Assembly: GCA_013423325.1 (NCBI GenBank) | Contig: BLJB01000758.1 | Span: 1,305 to 17,365, forward strand | Source of the DNA: Usnea hakonensis | Taxonomy: Eukaryota > Ascomycota > Lecanoromycetes > Lecanorales > Parmeliaceae | Length of the DNA: 16,061 nucleotides | Direction of reading: 5' to 3' | Part shown: piece after piece, positions 1 through 9,208 of the stretch | How positions within the stretch are numbered: position 1 is the first letter of the stretch | Layout of the letters: each line of letters begins with the position of its first letter | Notes under the pieces: model-generated | Databases searched by the model: none | The model's input: only the letters and a program-made list of their open reading frames with translations | Told to the model about the DNA's origin: nothing | Program-made: the position numbers and the translations under genes

Positions 1-495
1 CTTCAGAGAAAGTTCACAATGAGGCTCCGCAATCAAGGTTCGGTTCGGCTCGGTTCGGCTCGGCAGTATCCAGCCAATAAGAAGCCTTCATTCAGCGCTT
101 TTTCCTCTCCGCTCAGAAATCGAATATCAAATGGTCATCCCATACCGAAACACCTTTTTGTCAACCATTTCGTCAATCCATGGCCGAATCAACTCATTTC
201 TGAAGCCCCTNNTCAGCCCTACCAAAGCAGTTTCGATTCGGCAATACCTCGGACATTGCGCCATTCGACTGCTTTCATAGATTTGAGTCATGCAGATCCA
301 TTTCAGCAAATTTGCGGCCGGAGAAAGAAGTACCAAAAGCACTTATTTCAGTCAACAACCACGTCAAGTTAGGCCTACCATGCATGCTCCCATCGTTGAT
401 ACATATACGAACACCCTCCGACACCATTTGGTATCACCCCCAGAGCCTCACTGTCGCCGGTAATAGCCTGCATCGAAAGGTATTTGGCCAGATTT
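1..495 (+). repeat. Tandem duplication, copy 1 (with internal gap)
   Basis: First copy of a direct tandem duplication. Three blocks recur in copy 2: positions 1-63 equal 496-558, 148-210 equal 561-623 (both exact), and 213-344 match 734-868 at roughly 90 percent with small indels. The copy is interrupted by NN at 211-212, where copy 2 has 110 extra bases. The base composition is ordinary and CpA/TpG are present, unlike the DNA after 1169. It lies upstream of a polypurine tract and LTR, so it is probably 3' internal non-coding sequence of an LTR retrotransposon. A GGTTC/GGCTC motif is iterated at about 38-63. I see no credible protein. Confidence 0.75.
211..212. other. Assembly gap (NN)
   Basis: Two unknown bases lie exactly where 110 bases found in the second repeat copy (624-733) are missing. 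This reads as a contig join of unknown size rather than two ambiguous bases. Confidence 0.85.
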
Positions 496-868
496 CTTCA
501 GAGAAAGTTCACAATGAGGCTCCGCAATCAAGGTTCGGTTCGGCTCGGTTCGGCTCGGNNAAACACCTTTTTGTCAACCATTTCGTCAATCCATGGCCGA
601 ATCAACTCATTTCTGAAGCCCCTGAATGGTATGATGTCATGCTAGCGACGACGGGTACTGGTCTTGCCTAATCCTATAATGTCGCCGCCGCACTTCTCCG
701 CCGATTTCGCTCTGAACGCATTGGCCAGGAAACTCAGCCCTACCAAAGCAGTTTCGATTCGGCATTATTACCTCGGACAATGCGCCATTCGGCTTACTTT
801 CATGGATTTGAGTCACATGGATCCATTTCAGCAAATTGCGGCCGGAGAAGGAAGCACCAAAAGCACTT
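496..868 (+). repeat. Tandem duplication, copy 2 (with internal gap)
   Basis: Second copy of the duplication. It lacks the 84 bases present at 64-147 of copy 1 and has NN at 559-560 in that place, but keeps 110 bases (624-733) missing from copy 1. Differences from copy 1 in the last block include CATGG versus CATAG and GCACC versus GTACC, the direction expected of light RIP in copy 1. Downstream the two copies diverge: copy 1 runs into copy 2, while copy 2 runs into a CTTT-rich tract. Confidence 0.75.
559..560. other. Assembly gap (NN)
   Basis: Two unknown bases lie exactly where the 84 bases at 64-147 of the first repeat copy are missing. It is the reciprocal of the gap at 211-212. Confidence 0.85.
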
Positions 869-906
869 TGTTTTCTTTCTTTCTTTCCTTCCTTCTTTCT
901 TTCTTA
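868..906 (+). repeat. CTTT/CCTT pyrimidine microsatellite
   Basis: An almost pure pyrimidine run made of CTTT and CCTT words, at the 3' end of the duplicated block and upstream of the hairpin and polypurine tract. It is simple sequence with no coding role that I can see. Confidence 0.85.
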
Positions 907-947
907 CCTGATTGATGACATCATGCATGCAATGGTACTGATTTGTT

Positions 948-984
948 AAGGCATGCGGACATGCCTTCTGAGGGGGGGGGGTAA
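948..984 (+). promoter_or_regulatory. Hairpin and polypurine tract before the 3' LTR
   Basis: A perfect 8 bp inverted repeat AAGGCATG/CATGCCTT with a 4-base loop occupies 948-967. It is followed by a run of ten G (972-981, with an A at 971), TAA, and then the LTR start TGTTACG at 985. A purine run directly against an LTR is the plus-strand primer (polypurine tract) of LTR retrotransposons. The hairpin next to it is seen; its role is unknown. Confidence 0.75.
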
Positions 985-1168
985 TGTTACGAGTGTGACT
1001 ACTTGCAGGGCTGAAGGAGACACGTGACCTCCTTCCTATTCGGGTTTAGCGCCTTGGCACCTCTCTGCCTACATATCTTTCTCACACCTGTACATAGATT
1101 TTACCTCCTCATCAATTGAATCCTCGTTACATACCACTATTGACATATGTCTAGTTGCAGTCCTAACA
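985..1168 (+). mobile_element. 3' LTR of a truncated LTR retrotransposon
   Basis: The LTR starts with TGTTACG directly after a polypurine tract, which fixes the left edge and orientation. The right edge is inferred: CCTAACA at 1162-1168 nearly mirrors the start, and CpA/TpG vanish right after it, marking the switch to RIP-saturated flank. An alternative end is CGTTACA at 1125-1131. A CACGTG palindrome at 1021-1026 could be a basic helix-loop-helix site, but that is only a motif match. The rest of the element would lie left of the window, so a target duplication cannot be checked. Confidence 0.7.
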
Positions 1169-2092
1169 ATTATATAGAACGAAGTAGCTATAATATTAAA
1201 TTCTCCGCCTATTAAAATTTACTTATACGCTAACTAGTACCTTATATAACCTTATATAACTATCTTAAAATAGCGTCCTATCTATATTTTAGAAAAGATA
1301 ATTTAGGTCTATAGGGTAGCTAATTTTACTATCTATTCCCCTATCTTTTATTCCCTTATCTTCTATTTCTCTATTTTCTATTTCTCTATCTCCTATCCCT
1401 ATTACTCCTCCTATTACTAGATAAAATAAGAGGGCTATCCGCTATTATTTAGTCTTCTTTATTCCGTTTAATAATATCTTTTTATAATAATACCCCTCTC
1501 CCCCCCCTCTAAAATCTAATCTATAATCTATATATATATTTATTTATAGATTTTTTTACCTCGTTCTATATTTAAAGTTAAATAGATAAAGAACCTACTC
1601 CTACTTATATATATATATATTATTTATAGATTTTTTTTTAGCTCGTTTTATATTTAAGGCTAGATAGATAGGGAATACTTCTATCTATATATTATTTATA
1701 GATTTTTTTTGCCTCGTTTTATACTTAAGATTAGATACGTAGAGAATCTAACTCTATCTATATATTCATGGATTTTTTTACCTCGTTCTATACTTAAGGC
1801 TAGATAGATAGGGAACCTCTATCTATATATATATATAGTTTTTAGTTTTTTATTTATTTCTTACTTATTTTTAGCTCGTTTTATATTTAATATTAGATAG
1901 ATAGGGAACCTAACCCTACCTATATATATATATATATTATTTATAGAAGTTTTTTTTTAGCTCGTTTTATACTTAATACTAGATAGATAGAGAACCTAAC
2001 CCTATCTATATATATATATATATTATTTATAGAAGTTTTTTTTTGGCTCGTTTTATACTTAATATTAGATAGGTAGGGAACCTAACCCTACC

Positions 2093-2123
<31 letters not shown>

Positions 2124-2360
2124 TATTTTTAGGGTTATTACTCGCTTTATTTTTAAGGCTAGATAGGCCGATAGAGGGTAAGGCTAGTAAGTTAAAAATA
2201 TAAATAAGGTAAAAAGGCTATTTATTATTACTTAATCTATATTTTCTTACTTATACTAGGGCCTCTAAGTAGTAATAGACGTACTCTTAATTAGTAAATT
2301 AAAGTAGTATAGTATAGAGAGAATAAAAAAGTAATTAAGATATTTATAGACTTTAAAGAT
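1169..2360. other. RIP-saturated AT-rich DNA
   Basis: By eye almost no CA or TG dinucleotide remains here, apart from TCATGG at about 1767-1772, while CG, CC and CT persist. Repeat-Induced Point mutation changes CpA to TpA on both strands, so this is a decayed repeat. Pyrimidine-rich iterations (CTATTTCT, CTATCCC type) occupy about 1320-1415. An eight-unit minisatellite covers most of the second half. I see no gene and cannot identify the source element. Confidence 0.85.
1521..2178 (+). repeat. AT-rich minisatellite, eight units
   Basis: Eight degenerate tandem units, each with a (TA)n run, a TTTATAGA-poly-T stretch, a CTCGTTYTA core, and AGATAGATAGGGAACCTA. The CTCG cores start at 1560, 1642, 1713, 1782, 1875, 1961, 2047 and 2141, so the period is 69-94 bp, with length differences partly from the TA and T runs. 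Units six and seven are the most alike (86 bp spacing). The unit end contains an inverted repeat, perfect in unit seven: TAGGTAGGG/CCCTACCTA with a 7-base loop at 2070-2094. CpA and TpG are nearly absent. Confidence 0.85.
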
Positions 2361-2470
2361 TGTCACGAACAAGTAGTGTGTTAGTGGAGGACCCCTGCCT
2401 TAGCGGGGTCCGGGGCTCTTTTTAGGCCGCTGGCCAAGCGGTTAGGGTACTACCACCCCTTTCCGTAATA
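2361..2470 (+). repeat. Left LTR of the TRIM
   Basis: 110 bp, starting TGTCACG and ending CCGTAATA, the last bases being RIP-changed from CCGCAACA as kept in the right copy. It holds a 7 bp inverted repeat GGACCCC/GGGGTCC with a 9-base loop (2389-2411), a T run (about 2419-2423), and TGGCCAAGCGG (2431-2441), which matches the tRNA-gene A box. It differs from the right LTR at seven positions, all transitions in CpA or TpG context. Confidence 0.9.
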
Positions 2471-2522
2471 ATTAGTAGTAATACCGGTTCGATTCTGGGT
2501 TAACTCGGGCTAGTCAGCTTTT
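2431..2522 (+). promoter_or_regulatory. tRNA-like Pol III promoter (A box and B box)
   Basis: TGGCCAAGCGG at 2431-2441 fits the A box consensus TRGCNNAGYNGG, and GGTTCGATTCT at 2486-2496 fits the B box GGTTCGANTCC with one mismatch. They are 44 bases apart, a normal distance for tRNA-type (type 2) RNA polymerase III promoters. A TTTT run at 2519-2522 could terminate a short transcript. The A box is in the left LTR and the B box just past the primer site, so only the 5' junction carries the pair; the right LTR has an A box alone. The region does not fold into a full tRNA by eye (no matching acceptor ends). Function is inference. Confidence 0.55.
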
Positions 2523-2694
2523 AGTAGGTTACTCGGTACTCGGGTTCGGTAGGGGCTTAATGAACCCTCGTACCTTCCTAAGCTATACCAGGCTATAGAG
2601 TAGCTTACGGGGCGTACCTCGGGGGGCTCCTATTTAGAAATATGCTATAGAGGCTAGCGTATAGGGATATGCGCCTTCTTTTAAAGTGGGCAAT

Positions 2695-2804
2695 TGTTAC
2701 GAATAAGTAGTATGTTAGTGGAGGACCCCTGCCTTAGCGGGGTCCGGGGCTCTTTTTGGGCCGCTGGCCAAGCGGTTAGGGTGCTACCACCCCTTTCCGC
2801 AACA
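2695..2804 (+). repeat. Right LTR of the TRIM
   Basis: 110 bp, starting TGTTACG and ending CCGCAACA, directly followed by the target duplication AAGAT. It has the same GC-rich inverted repeat (2723-2729 with 2739-2745) and the A-box-like sequence. It keeps the intact 3' end and the GCTACCA motif (2783-2789), which is complementary to the reconstructed primer site of the element. Confidence 0.9.
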
Positions 2805-4800
2805 AAGATAGATACTAAGCTAAGCTTTATTATAGATAAGAGCTAAACTCTATTATAGATAATACGCTCTTTAATTAATAAAAAAAAAATAGAGCCTAAA
2901 TATATAAATAAGTAAAAATAGGAGTAGTTAGGGCTACGGAGCTACTAGGCTCTATAAATTATCTAATAGACTCCGTTTTATCTAGATACGAAATAAGAGT
3001 AATTCTCGTAAAGTTAGAAGCTCTATAAATAGCTATACTATTAAGGTAGAGTAGTAAAGGGGGATATCTAGTAGAATAAAGTATTACCGATAATATCGAG
3101 TAATCTCTAGAGTACCGTAGAAGTCCGTTAGGCTAGAAAAGGAATTAATTACCTAGTATATTTAACTAATAGTTTTAAACTATCTATATAAGCTCTATAT
3201 TAGGTTTATAGTTCTATTCTAAAATTAGTCTACGCCTTTCTATCTCGCTACTCTATTAATATACTAAAAGTAGAGGTCGTATTTTAGTAATCTACTAATA
3301 CCGACTAGACTAGTCTATAGGCGAGACTATATAGTTATTAAAATTATAGAGGCTAAAAAAGATAATATAAATATAAACTTAATCTAAAGATTACTTATAT
3401 TAAGCGGAAGACGTAGTATAATAATAGATATTATAAGGGGTTATCGGAGAATAGATCTAAAGTCGAAACTATAGACTTAATAGTCTAAATAAAGGGTAGG
3501 GTAATACTCGATTAATAAGGTTAATATTAATATATAGATAGAAAGGATTACTTACTAAATTATAGAGGTTTACGAAGTATACTTTTTATTACTATACCTA
3601 GTTATATCGCGGCCTTATCGATTACTTTTATTAATATTTAAGGCTTAAAATTCTTATTCTATCTATATATAGATATATTATTATATAATATAGGATTATA
3701 GGACCTATTCGTTCTAGCGCGATTATATCTATAAATATATTAGTATTAGAATAGATAATATCGAATAATTATATATTATCTTATTATAAGCGTATAGACG
3801 CTACGTCTTATAATACTATATAAAAAGCTTAAAGTTATCTAACCCCTTTTAACTCTATATAGGGAACCTCTAGCTTAGATTATCTATAACTATAATAATT
3901 TTAGATATAGAGAGCTAAAGACTATAGATAATATATTATTACTTCGCTACTATATTACGAATAAATTAATTAGCGGTAGAGGTAAGACCTTTAAGATTAA
4001 TATTATCGAGAGCTTTATCTCTATACTATAATAACTCGTTTAATATACGAGATACCTTTAGTAAATTCTTATAAGAAGTTAGAAAGCGGATCCTAAAGTC
4101 TCGATCTATATATTTTAGGACCCGGGCTTCCTATATTAAGTACCGATTAGAGAGATAGGAGCCCTAGATTAGATCTATTATAAATATAGAATACCTTATA
4201 TCGATCGCTTAAATATAGCGGGGTAATATTATAATATTAGATTTATTAAAGGTAAGTATATAAATATCTAGATTAAAATTTAAGAGGATAGCTATTAAAT
4301 TCGAAAGCGCCTTAAAAATAATTTATATATAGTAGTTAAAATAGCTAGAAATAAATATAATAGTCTTATAATTTTAGATTACTAGTATATAGAAATTATT
4401 AAATAAGTTTTTTCTCTATACCTCCTCGATCTTAAATACCTTCTTTTTTATATTTATAGGCGAAAGTCTATAGATATAGATATTTAGATCTAGGTCCTAA
4501 ATTCGCTTATCTTAATTATAGGTAGAATTAATATAGAATAAAGTAATTAAAACTATACCGCTAATAACTACTATATTCTACTAGTCTAAGTTATCGAGAA
4601 TATTCTTAATAATTTAGATAAAAGTTATAGCGAAAAACTAATTACTAATATAAAGTAGTAGTATAGATAATCTAAATTTATTTAATATTATAATAGCTAC
4701 TTTAACTAGCTACCTATAATAATATACTATAATATCTAGAGTAGTCCCTTAGGGGTCCTATAGATAAAGGATTCTATAAAGCTAAAGAAGATTAATAAGG

Positions 4801-5515
4801 AATTTTCTATCCTTATTCTTAAACCCTTATTCTCGAATATAGATTTCGCTATTAAGAATTACGGCGTTAATATTTTAACCTATATCGACTTTTAAACTAT
4901 AGAGGATTAATAGCCGACGCTAGTTCTTATATAGGAGTTCGTAATATATAAGTTAGACTCGCGAGGTAGCTAACGAGCGCTAAAAATAGTTAGATATATA
5001 AAAGGGTTTAATAAAATTATTATTATAACTATTATAGCCGTTAGAGTTCTAATAGGAGGGTTTATAAGTTAAAGATTATTCCTCGCTTATATAAAAATAA
5101 AGCTCTATTAAGATTTTAATTAACTAGGACCGGAGCTCCTTAGATCCTTATTAAGTATAGAACCTATAGAAGTAAACATTATAATTAATATACTATATAT
5201 CTACTAAATATATTAAGATCCTATTAGAGTTTTATTCTACTATAGTTATATCTCTATTAGTTATATTTCTTACCTTATTTAAGAATTATCTATAATATTC
5301 TTTATAGTTATATCTACTAAAGTAAGGGAGAAGGGAAAAGAGAACTCTTACGAATACTCTAAAAAGATAATAATACTATTTAAGTATTACGTAAAATCTT
5401 ATAAATATCTAGATAATAAGAGTAAATAATTACTAGCTTAATTTATATACGGGTAGCTATAAATATTCGCTAGATTAATATCTCTTTCTATTATAAAAAT
5501 ATCTATAATTCTATA
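4801..5515 (+). pseudogene. Decayed coding-like stretch, family unknown
   Basis: One plus-strand frame gives about 240 residues of protein-like composition, broken only by TAA and TAG. Such stops are what CAA, CAG and TGG become under RIP. Charged segments such as STKVREKGKESS and mixed hydrophobic stretches (LVLI, GGFI) recur without low-complexity bias. I found no reverse-transcriptase, transposase or integrase motif and do not recognise the family. RIP can make false frames look coding on either strand, so this is only a pointer. Confidence 0.25.
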
Positions 5516-5527
5516 AAACTATTTATA

Positions 5528-7116
5528 ATTATTAGCTTAAGAGTTATTAACGTCTCTAGTATATAAGTTACTAGTACTACTAATATTACTAACTTAGATT
5601 TAAAGTATAAGTAGGGCGTTATAAGGGCTATAAATAATAGTAAGGATTAAAATTTTCTAAAAAATAAATAAATATAGAGTATAGCCTATTAGATTATAAA
5701 CTTATATAAAGTTAAAATTATACTTATACTATACTATAGATAATTTTCCGATACTAGTTATAAATAAATATAATATACTTATATAGTATAGTTTCTATAT
5801 TTTTAGTATATTTATTTACTTATATTTAGTACCTTACTAAATCCCTATACGTTAATTAATCTATTAAGATTAATAGCGATAATTTTAATTTAACTCTTTC
5901 TTAGTATCTAATTCTTATATAATAGTCTACTAAGATTAGTAGCGAAGGTTCTAATTTAATATATTTTACTAATTAAATACTAGATTCTCTATCTATTAGA
6001 GTTTAACTATTATCGAGTTATTCCTTTTACTATTATCGCTATATCGAATCTAGTATATTCTCTATAGATCCCCGGTCCGTTTTACCTCCGCTAAGTATAT
6101 ATACTCTAGAATATTATCTTTATATATTCTTATTAAATAAATCTAGAAACTAATTATATCTTATTAGCCTCGAAGTCTTTTATAAAATTTATATATAATC
6201 TTCGACCTTTTTTCTTTTCGAGCCGAGGTAGCTTCCGCGACTAGTAATTCTAATTAGATACGAATAGATAAAAAGATATAAGGAAGCTATATCTTATACG
6301 TAATATACTAGTAATATTATAATCGAGATATTAGAGTAGCGATATCTATACCTTTAGCTTACTATAAAACTATAAATTAGATATAATATATTTTAAATAT
6401 TAAGAGCGTAGTATACTATTATAATTAGCTAGATTCGCTCTAGAGCGGTAAGGTAATCTATCTATATTAAGTATAAAAATTAATATTCGAAGTAGTACTT
6501 TAGTATATATATAGTATTTTCTTACTATAGCGCGCGCGCTTCGCGGTAGTAGTTCTTCTATCTCGTATTCTTATCCGTAGCCTTATAAGTAATATAGATA
6601 ATATAATAGTTATAGTAGTATATATAGAAAGTATCTATTAAGGTAATTTTACTATATCTAATAAAATTATCTAGATATACTCTAGTTTATAGCTATTCGC
6701 TAAACTATACTAGCGCCTAAATTACTATAGTTATATAATTATATATAGAGAAAAAAGCGCGAGGGGTACCTAAAGTAATATATTTCTCTTTATCTTAAAT
6801 AATAGTTTTTATAACCTCTAGTAGCTTTAAGGCCCTATACGCCTTAAAAATTAAGATATAGATATTAGTATATTCTAAAATAATACTCTATCGCGCTAAA
6901 AGGTTTTAATAGAAGTCTTTAAATTTAAACTTAGCCTCTCTCTTTAACTAATTAATCCCGCGCTATTATTTCGGGATCTTTTTTAATCTCTTAATAGAGT
7001 ATAATAGGAGCGGTTTAATAGTTAAGACTTATAGAGACTAACTTATATTACTATAAGATAGTTTTTATTTCTACTTAGTCCTAGTAACTATAACGAAGAG
7101 AGATAGGGAGGATAAG
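5528..7116 (-). pseudogene. Decayed minus-strand coding-like frame, about 530 codons
   Basis: Reading the minus strand from about 7116 down to 5528, a single frame keeps protein-like composition throughout, with only TAA/TAG interruptions, as expected if Gln and Trp codons were changed by RIP. Visible stretches include a basic segment (KREAKFKFKDFY, near 6930), KATDKNTRQKNYYREARAL (near 6560), and a part where many stops cluster in the pattern of a former Gln-rich tract (near 6030). No catalytic motif of a known transposon protein was recognised. It could be an open frame of an unidentified transposon or a duplicated host gene caught by RIP. The absence of a frameshift over this length is the best support. 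Confidence 0.35.
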
Positions 7117-7894
7117 TCGAATATTATATTACTATTAAATACTACGCCGGGATCCTATACGATACTAGGACTATTAGGCGGAATTAGGATAACTATCTAA
7201 TTAGTACTAGAGACCGGGCTCTATATTATCTTATAGCTAGATATTAAGGGAGATTAGATTACGCTCTAATTAATAGATATAGAACGTAGTATCTATCGTA
7301 ATATATAATAGCCTAGCGGTATAGGACTCCTAGTATAGCTATTATTCTAAGAGTAAATACTTATTATCTAAATAAAGTTTTATAGTATTAGACTTATTAT
7401 TAGGCTATTCTTATATAGTAGAAGACTATATATTTAGCTCGAGTAACGACTATTAGAATTAATAATATATTCGATATTCTATAAGACCATATTTTTTATC
7501 TCGCTATTACGATCTTATAAGATAGAACTTAACGATTAACTTATACTAGTAAGCTAATTTAGAATAAGTCTAAAATCCTATAATATAAGACTTAGCGATT
7601 AGCTAAAGTCTTATAATACTAGAGATAGAGTCCGAGTAAAGTTACGAGTAGACTAATTTATATCTAGGCGAAGATTTCTAAGTCTAGAATCTAATATTTA
7701 GATAAAATCTTTAATTATTTCCTTATTACCGCGATTAATATCTTGCGGGATAGAATAAGATATTAATTTAAAGTTACTAGTAAGCTAGTCTATAAATTAG
7801 CTAATAATTTATAATATAGAATCTATTATCTAAACGAGTTCCTCGACTATTAAATTATAAGTAAACTAATTCTAGTTAAAGTTAGAGGGGAGTT

Positions 7895-8190
7895 AGTCTA
7901 TTATTTATAATATAGGATTTATAAAGTCTTTAGATATTAAGTCGCTAATAAACTAATCGATACTCTAACTAATTATTTATAGTATAGAATATATAAAGTC
8001 TCTAGATATTAAGTCGCTAATAAAATAATCGATACTCTAATTAATTATTTATAGTATAGAATATATAAAGTCTTCGGATATTAAGTCGCTAGTAAACTAA
8101 TTAATACTCTAACTAATTTATTATATAGAATTTATAAAGTCTTCGGATATTAAGTCGCTAGTAAACTAATCGATACTCTAGCTAATATAC
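7895..8190. repeat. 72 bp tandem repeat, four units
   Basis: Four units carry the core AAAGTC-TNNRGATATTAAGTCGCTARTAAA and end in ATACTCT, the sharpest copies beginning at about 7965, 8037 and 8109. Period is about 69-72 bp, close to 24 codons, so it may have been an internal protein repeat of an old element; both strands allow a frame with about one RIP-type stop per unit. Copies differ mainly by small indels and C/T or G/A changes. Confidence 0.8.
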
Positions 8191-9045
8191 TCTAACCGGC
8201 TTAGTAATAGTAAAGGTATTTAGGGAGCGGAGGTAATAAAGCTACTTAATAAATATAATAACTATCTTATAGAAACGCTACGTAGTACTAGTAATCTAAT
8301 AATAAGCTAATTATCCGCTACGTTTAACTTATTTCTAGGGGCTAACGTACTATTAATAGTAAAAAGCGTCTAGGCTAATTCGGATATAAGGAGAGGTATT
8401 ATTATTAAAGCTAGAGATACTATACTATACGTATACCTCGACTTAAACGAAGACTCCGCTAATAGAATATTATTAGATAAATCGTAATTAGGTATACTTT
8501 AAGAATTATTAAAATTAGTATAATCTATATTTTAAACTCCCCTACTATACTTCTTCTTAATATATCGCCTAAGGTTAGAGCCTTTACTATACTATTTATT
8601 ATATATTTAGCCGGTAATAGGATCTTAATAGTCGTAATATAATTATTTCGAGTTACGAGGTACTAACGGCTAGTATAAAGAGTCTATTAGAGTAGAATAT
8701 CAAGTAAGGGGTTTTTAATATAAGTAGAAACTTAAGGTTTACTAAGAGCAAAATCTTAAAAGGAGTAAATAGCGGGGTTAAATATAAAGTAGTTACTTAT
8801 ATTAACTCCTTAAAGTAATAAATATTATAATTTATATCTAATTACCGATACCGCCTAATAGTATCTTAGGGGATATAATATATATTATAATATCTTAGAA
8901 GGCTATTTCTATTTAATATAGAGCTTTTAATCCCCTATAGCTCTATTTTTTATATTCTATATAATAGATAGAGTAAAGTACTCCTATAATACTTCTATAG
9001 AGCTTACTTAGGGTTTAGGTTAACCCTTAATCTATATAGATATAA

Positions 9046-9208
9046 TGTCAAGGACTAATATGAATGGATTCATAAAGTGGTGGTTTTATTGATAATATTG
9101 AATGTGTGGAAGAAAGAGTCTACATTGCAAGCGAGATGTGTGCGCAATGCCAAGGCGCCAAGCCACGCTAGGCCTAATCGGGAACCATGCCTGAGGCATA
9201 CCGTGACA
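9046..9208 (-). mobile_element. Solo LTR, 163 bp, with TATAA target duplication
   Basis: The segment runs from TGTCA to TGACA and is flanked on both sides by TATAA (9041-9045 and 9209-9213), the 5 bp duplication left by LTR-element integration. No internal region remains, so it is a solo LTR. Minus orientation is inferred: read that way it starts TGTCACGGT like the LTR at 10676 and ends TAGTCCTTGACA like the LTR ending at 11554, with an AATAAA-type signal (9085-9090 reversed). It is rich in CpA and TpG while both flanks are saturated, so insertion followed RIP of the flank. A short inverted repeat ATGCC/GGCAT lies near the right end. Confidence 0.85.

Larger units (their letters stand above)
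2361..2804 (+). mobile_element. Complete miniature LTR element (TRIM)
   Basis: A 444 bp element with two 110 bp direct terminal repeats (2361-2470, 2695-2804) around 224 bp of non-coding DNA. Both repeats follow the TG...CA rule with imperfect TGTTACG/CGCAACA ends. The element is flanked by a 5 bp target-site duplication, AAGAT, at 2356-2360 and 2805-2809. Just inside the left repeat, 2473-2479 reads TAGTAGT. Undoing CpA/TpG changes gives TGGTAGC, the complement of the initiator-Met tRNA 3' end used by Ty1 and Ty3. A purine run AAAGTGGG (2683-2690) precedes the right repeat. It has no coding capacity, so it would need proteins from an autonomous partner. It sits inside RIP-saturated DNA but keeps many CpA/TpG, so it inserted later. 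Confidence 0.9.
2810..9045. other. RIP-saturated DNA, source elements unidentified
   Basis: Over 6.2 kb I found only about four CA or TG dinucleotides by eye (near 5177, 7744, 8701 and 8749). The DNA must be one or more old repeats mutated to near completion. With TG gone, no ATG start and no TGA stop can exist, so no open frame of any length is possible. Two stretches still read as coding when TAA/TAG are taken as former Gln/Trp codons (described separately), and a 72 bp tandem repeat lies at 7895-8190. I see nothing identifiable at about 2810-4800 and 8190-9045. No terminal repeats delimiting an element were found. Confidence 0.8.

Noticed and set aside
19..915. Open frames of 65-119 codons on both strands in the first kilobase
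   Set aside because: They overlap each other in several frames, cross NN gaps, lie in duplicated non-coding retrotransposon DNA and include simple repeats; no protein motif is visible.
2070..2094. CCCTAA-like words suggesting telomeric repeats
   Set aside because: They occur once per 69-94 bp unit as part of an inverted repeat, not as a (TTAGGG)n array.
2389..2423. Bacterial-style intrinsic terminator (GC hairpin then T run)
   Set aside because: The stem and T run are separated by CCGGGGCTC-type sequence and sit inside a eukaryotic LTR; no bacterial gene is nearby.
2425..2510. Genuine tRNA gene
   Set aside because: A and B boxes are present but acceptor ends do not pair, the anticodon arm is not convincing, and the sequence spans an LTR boundary.
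7895..8190. Possible CRISPR array
   Set aside because: The units are contiguous 72 bp tandem repeats with no unique spacers, in a fungal context.
2810..9045. Large Starship-type element with a tyrosine-recombinase captain
   Set aside because: I looked for such a protein in the minus-strand frame and found no recognisable motif or element boundary.
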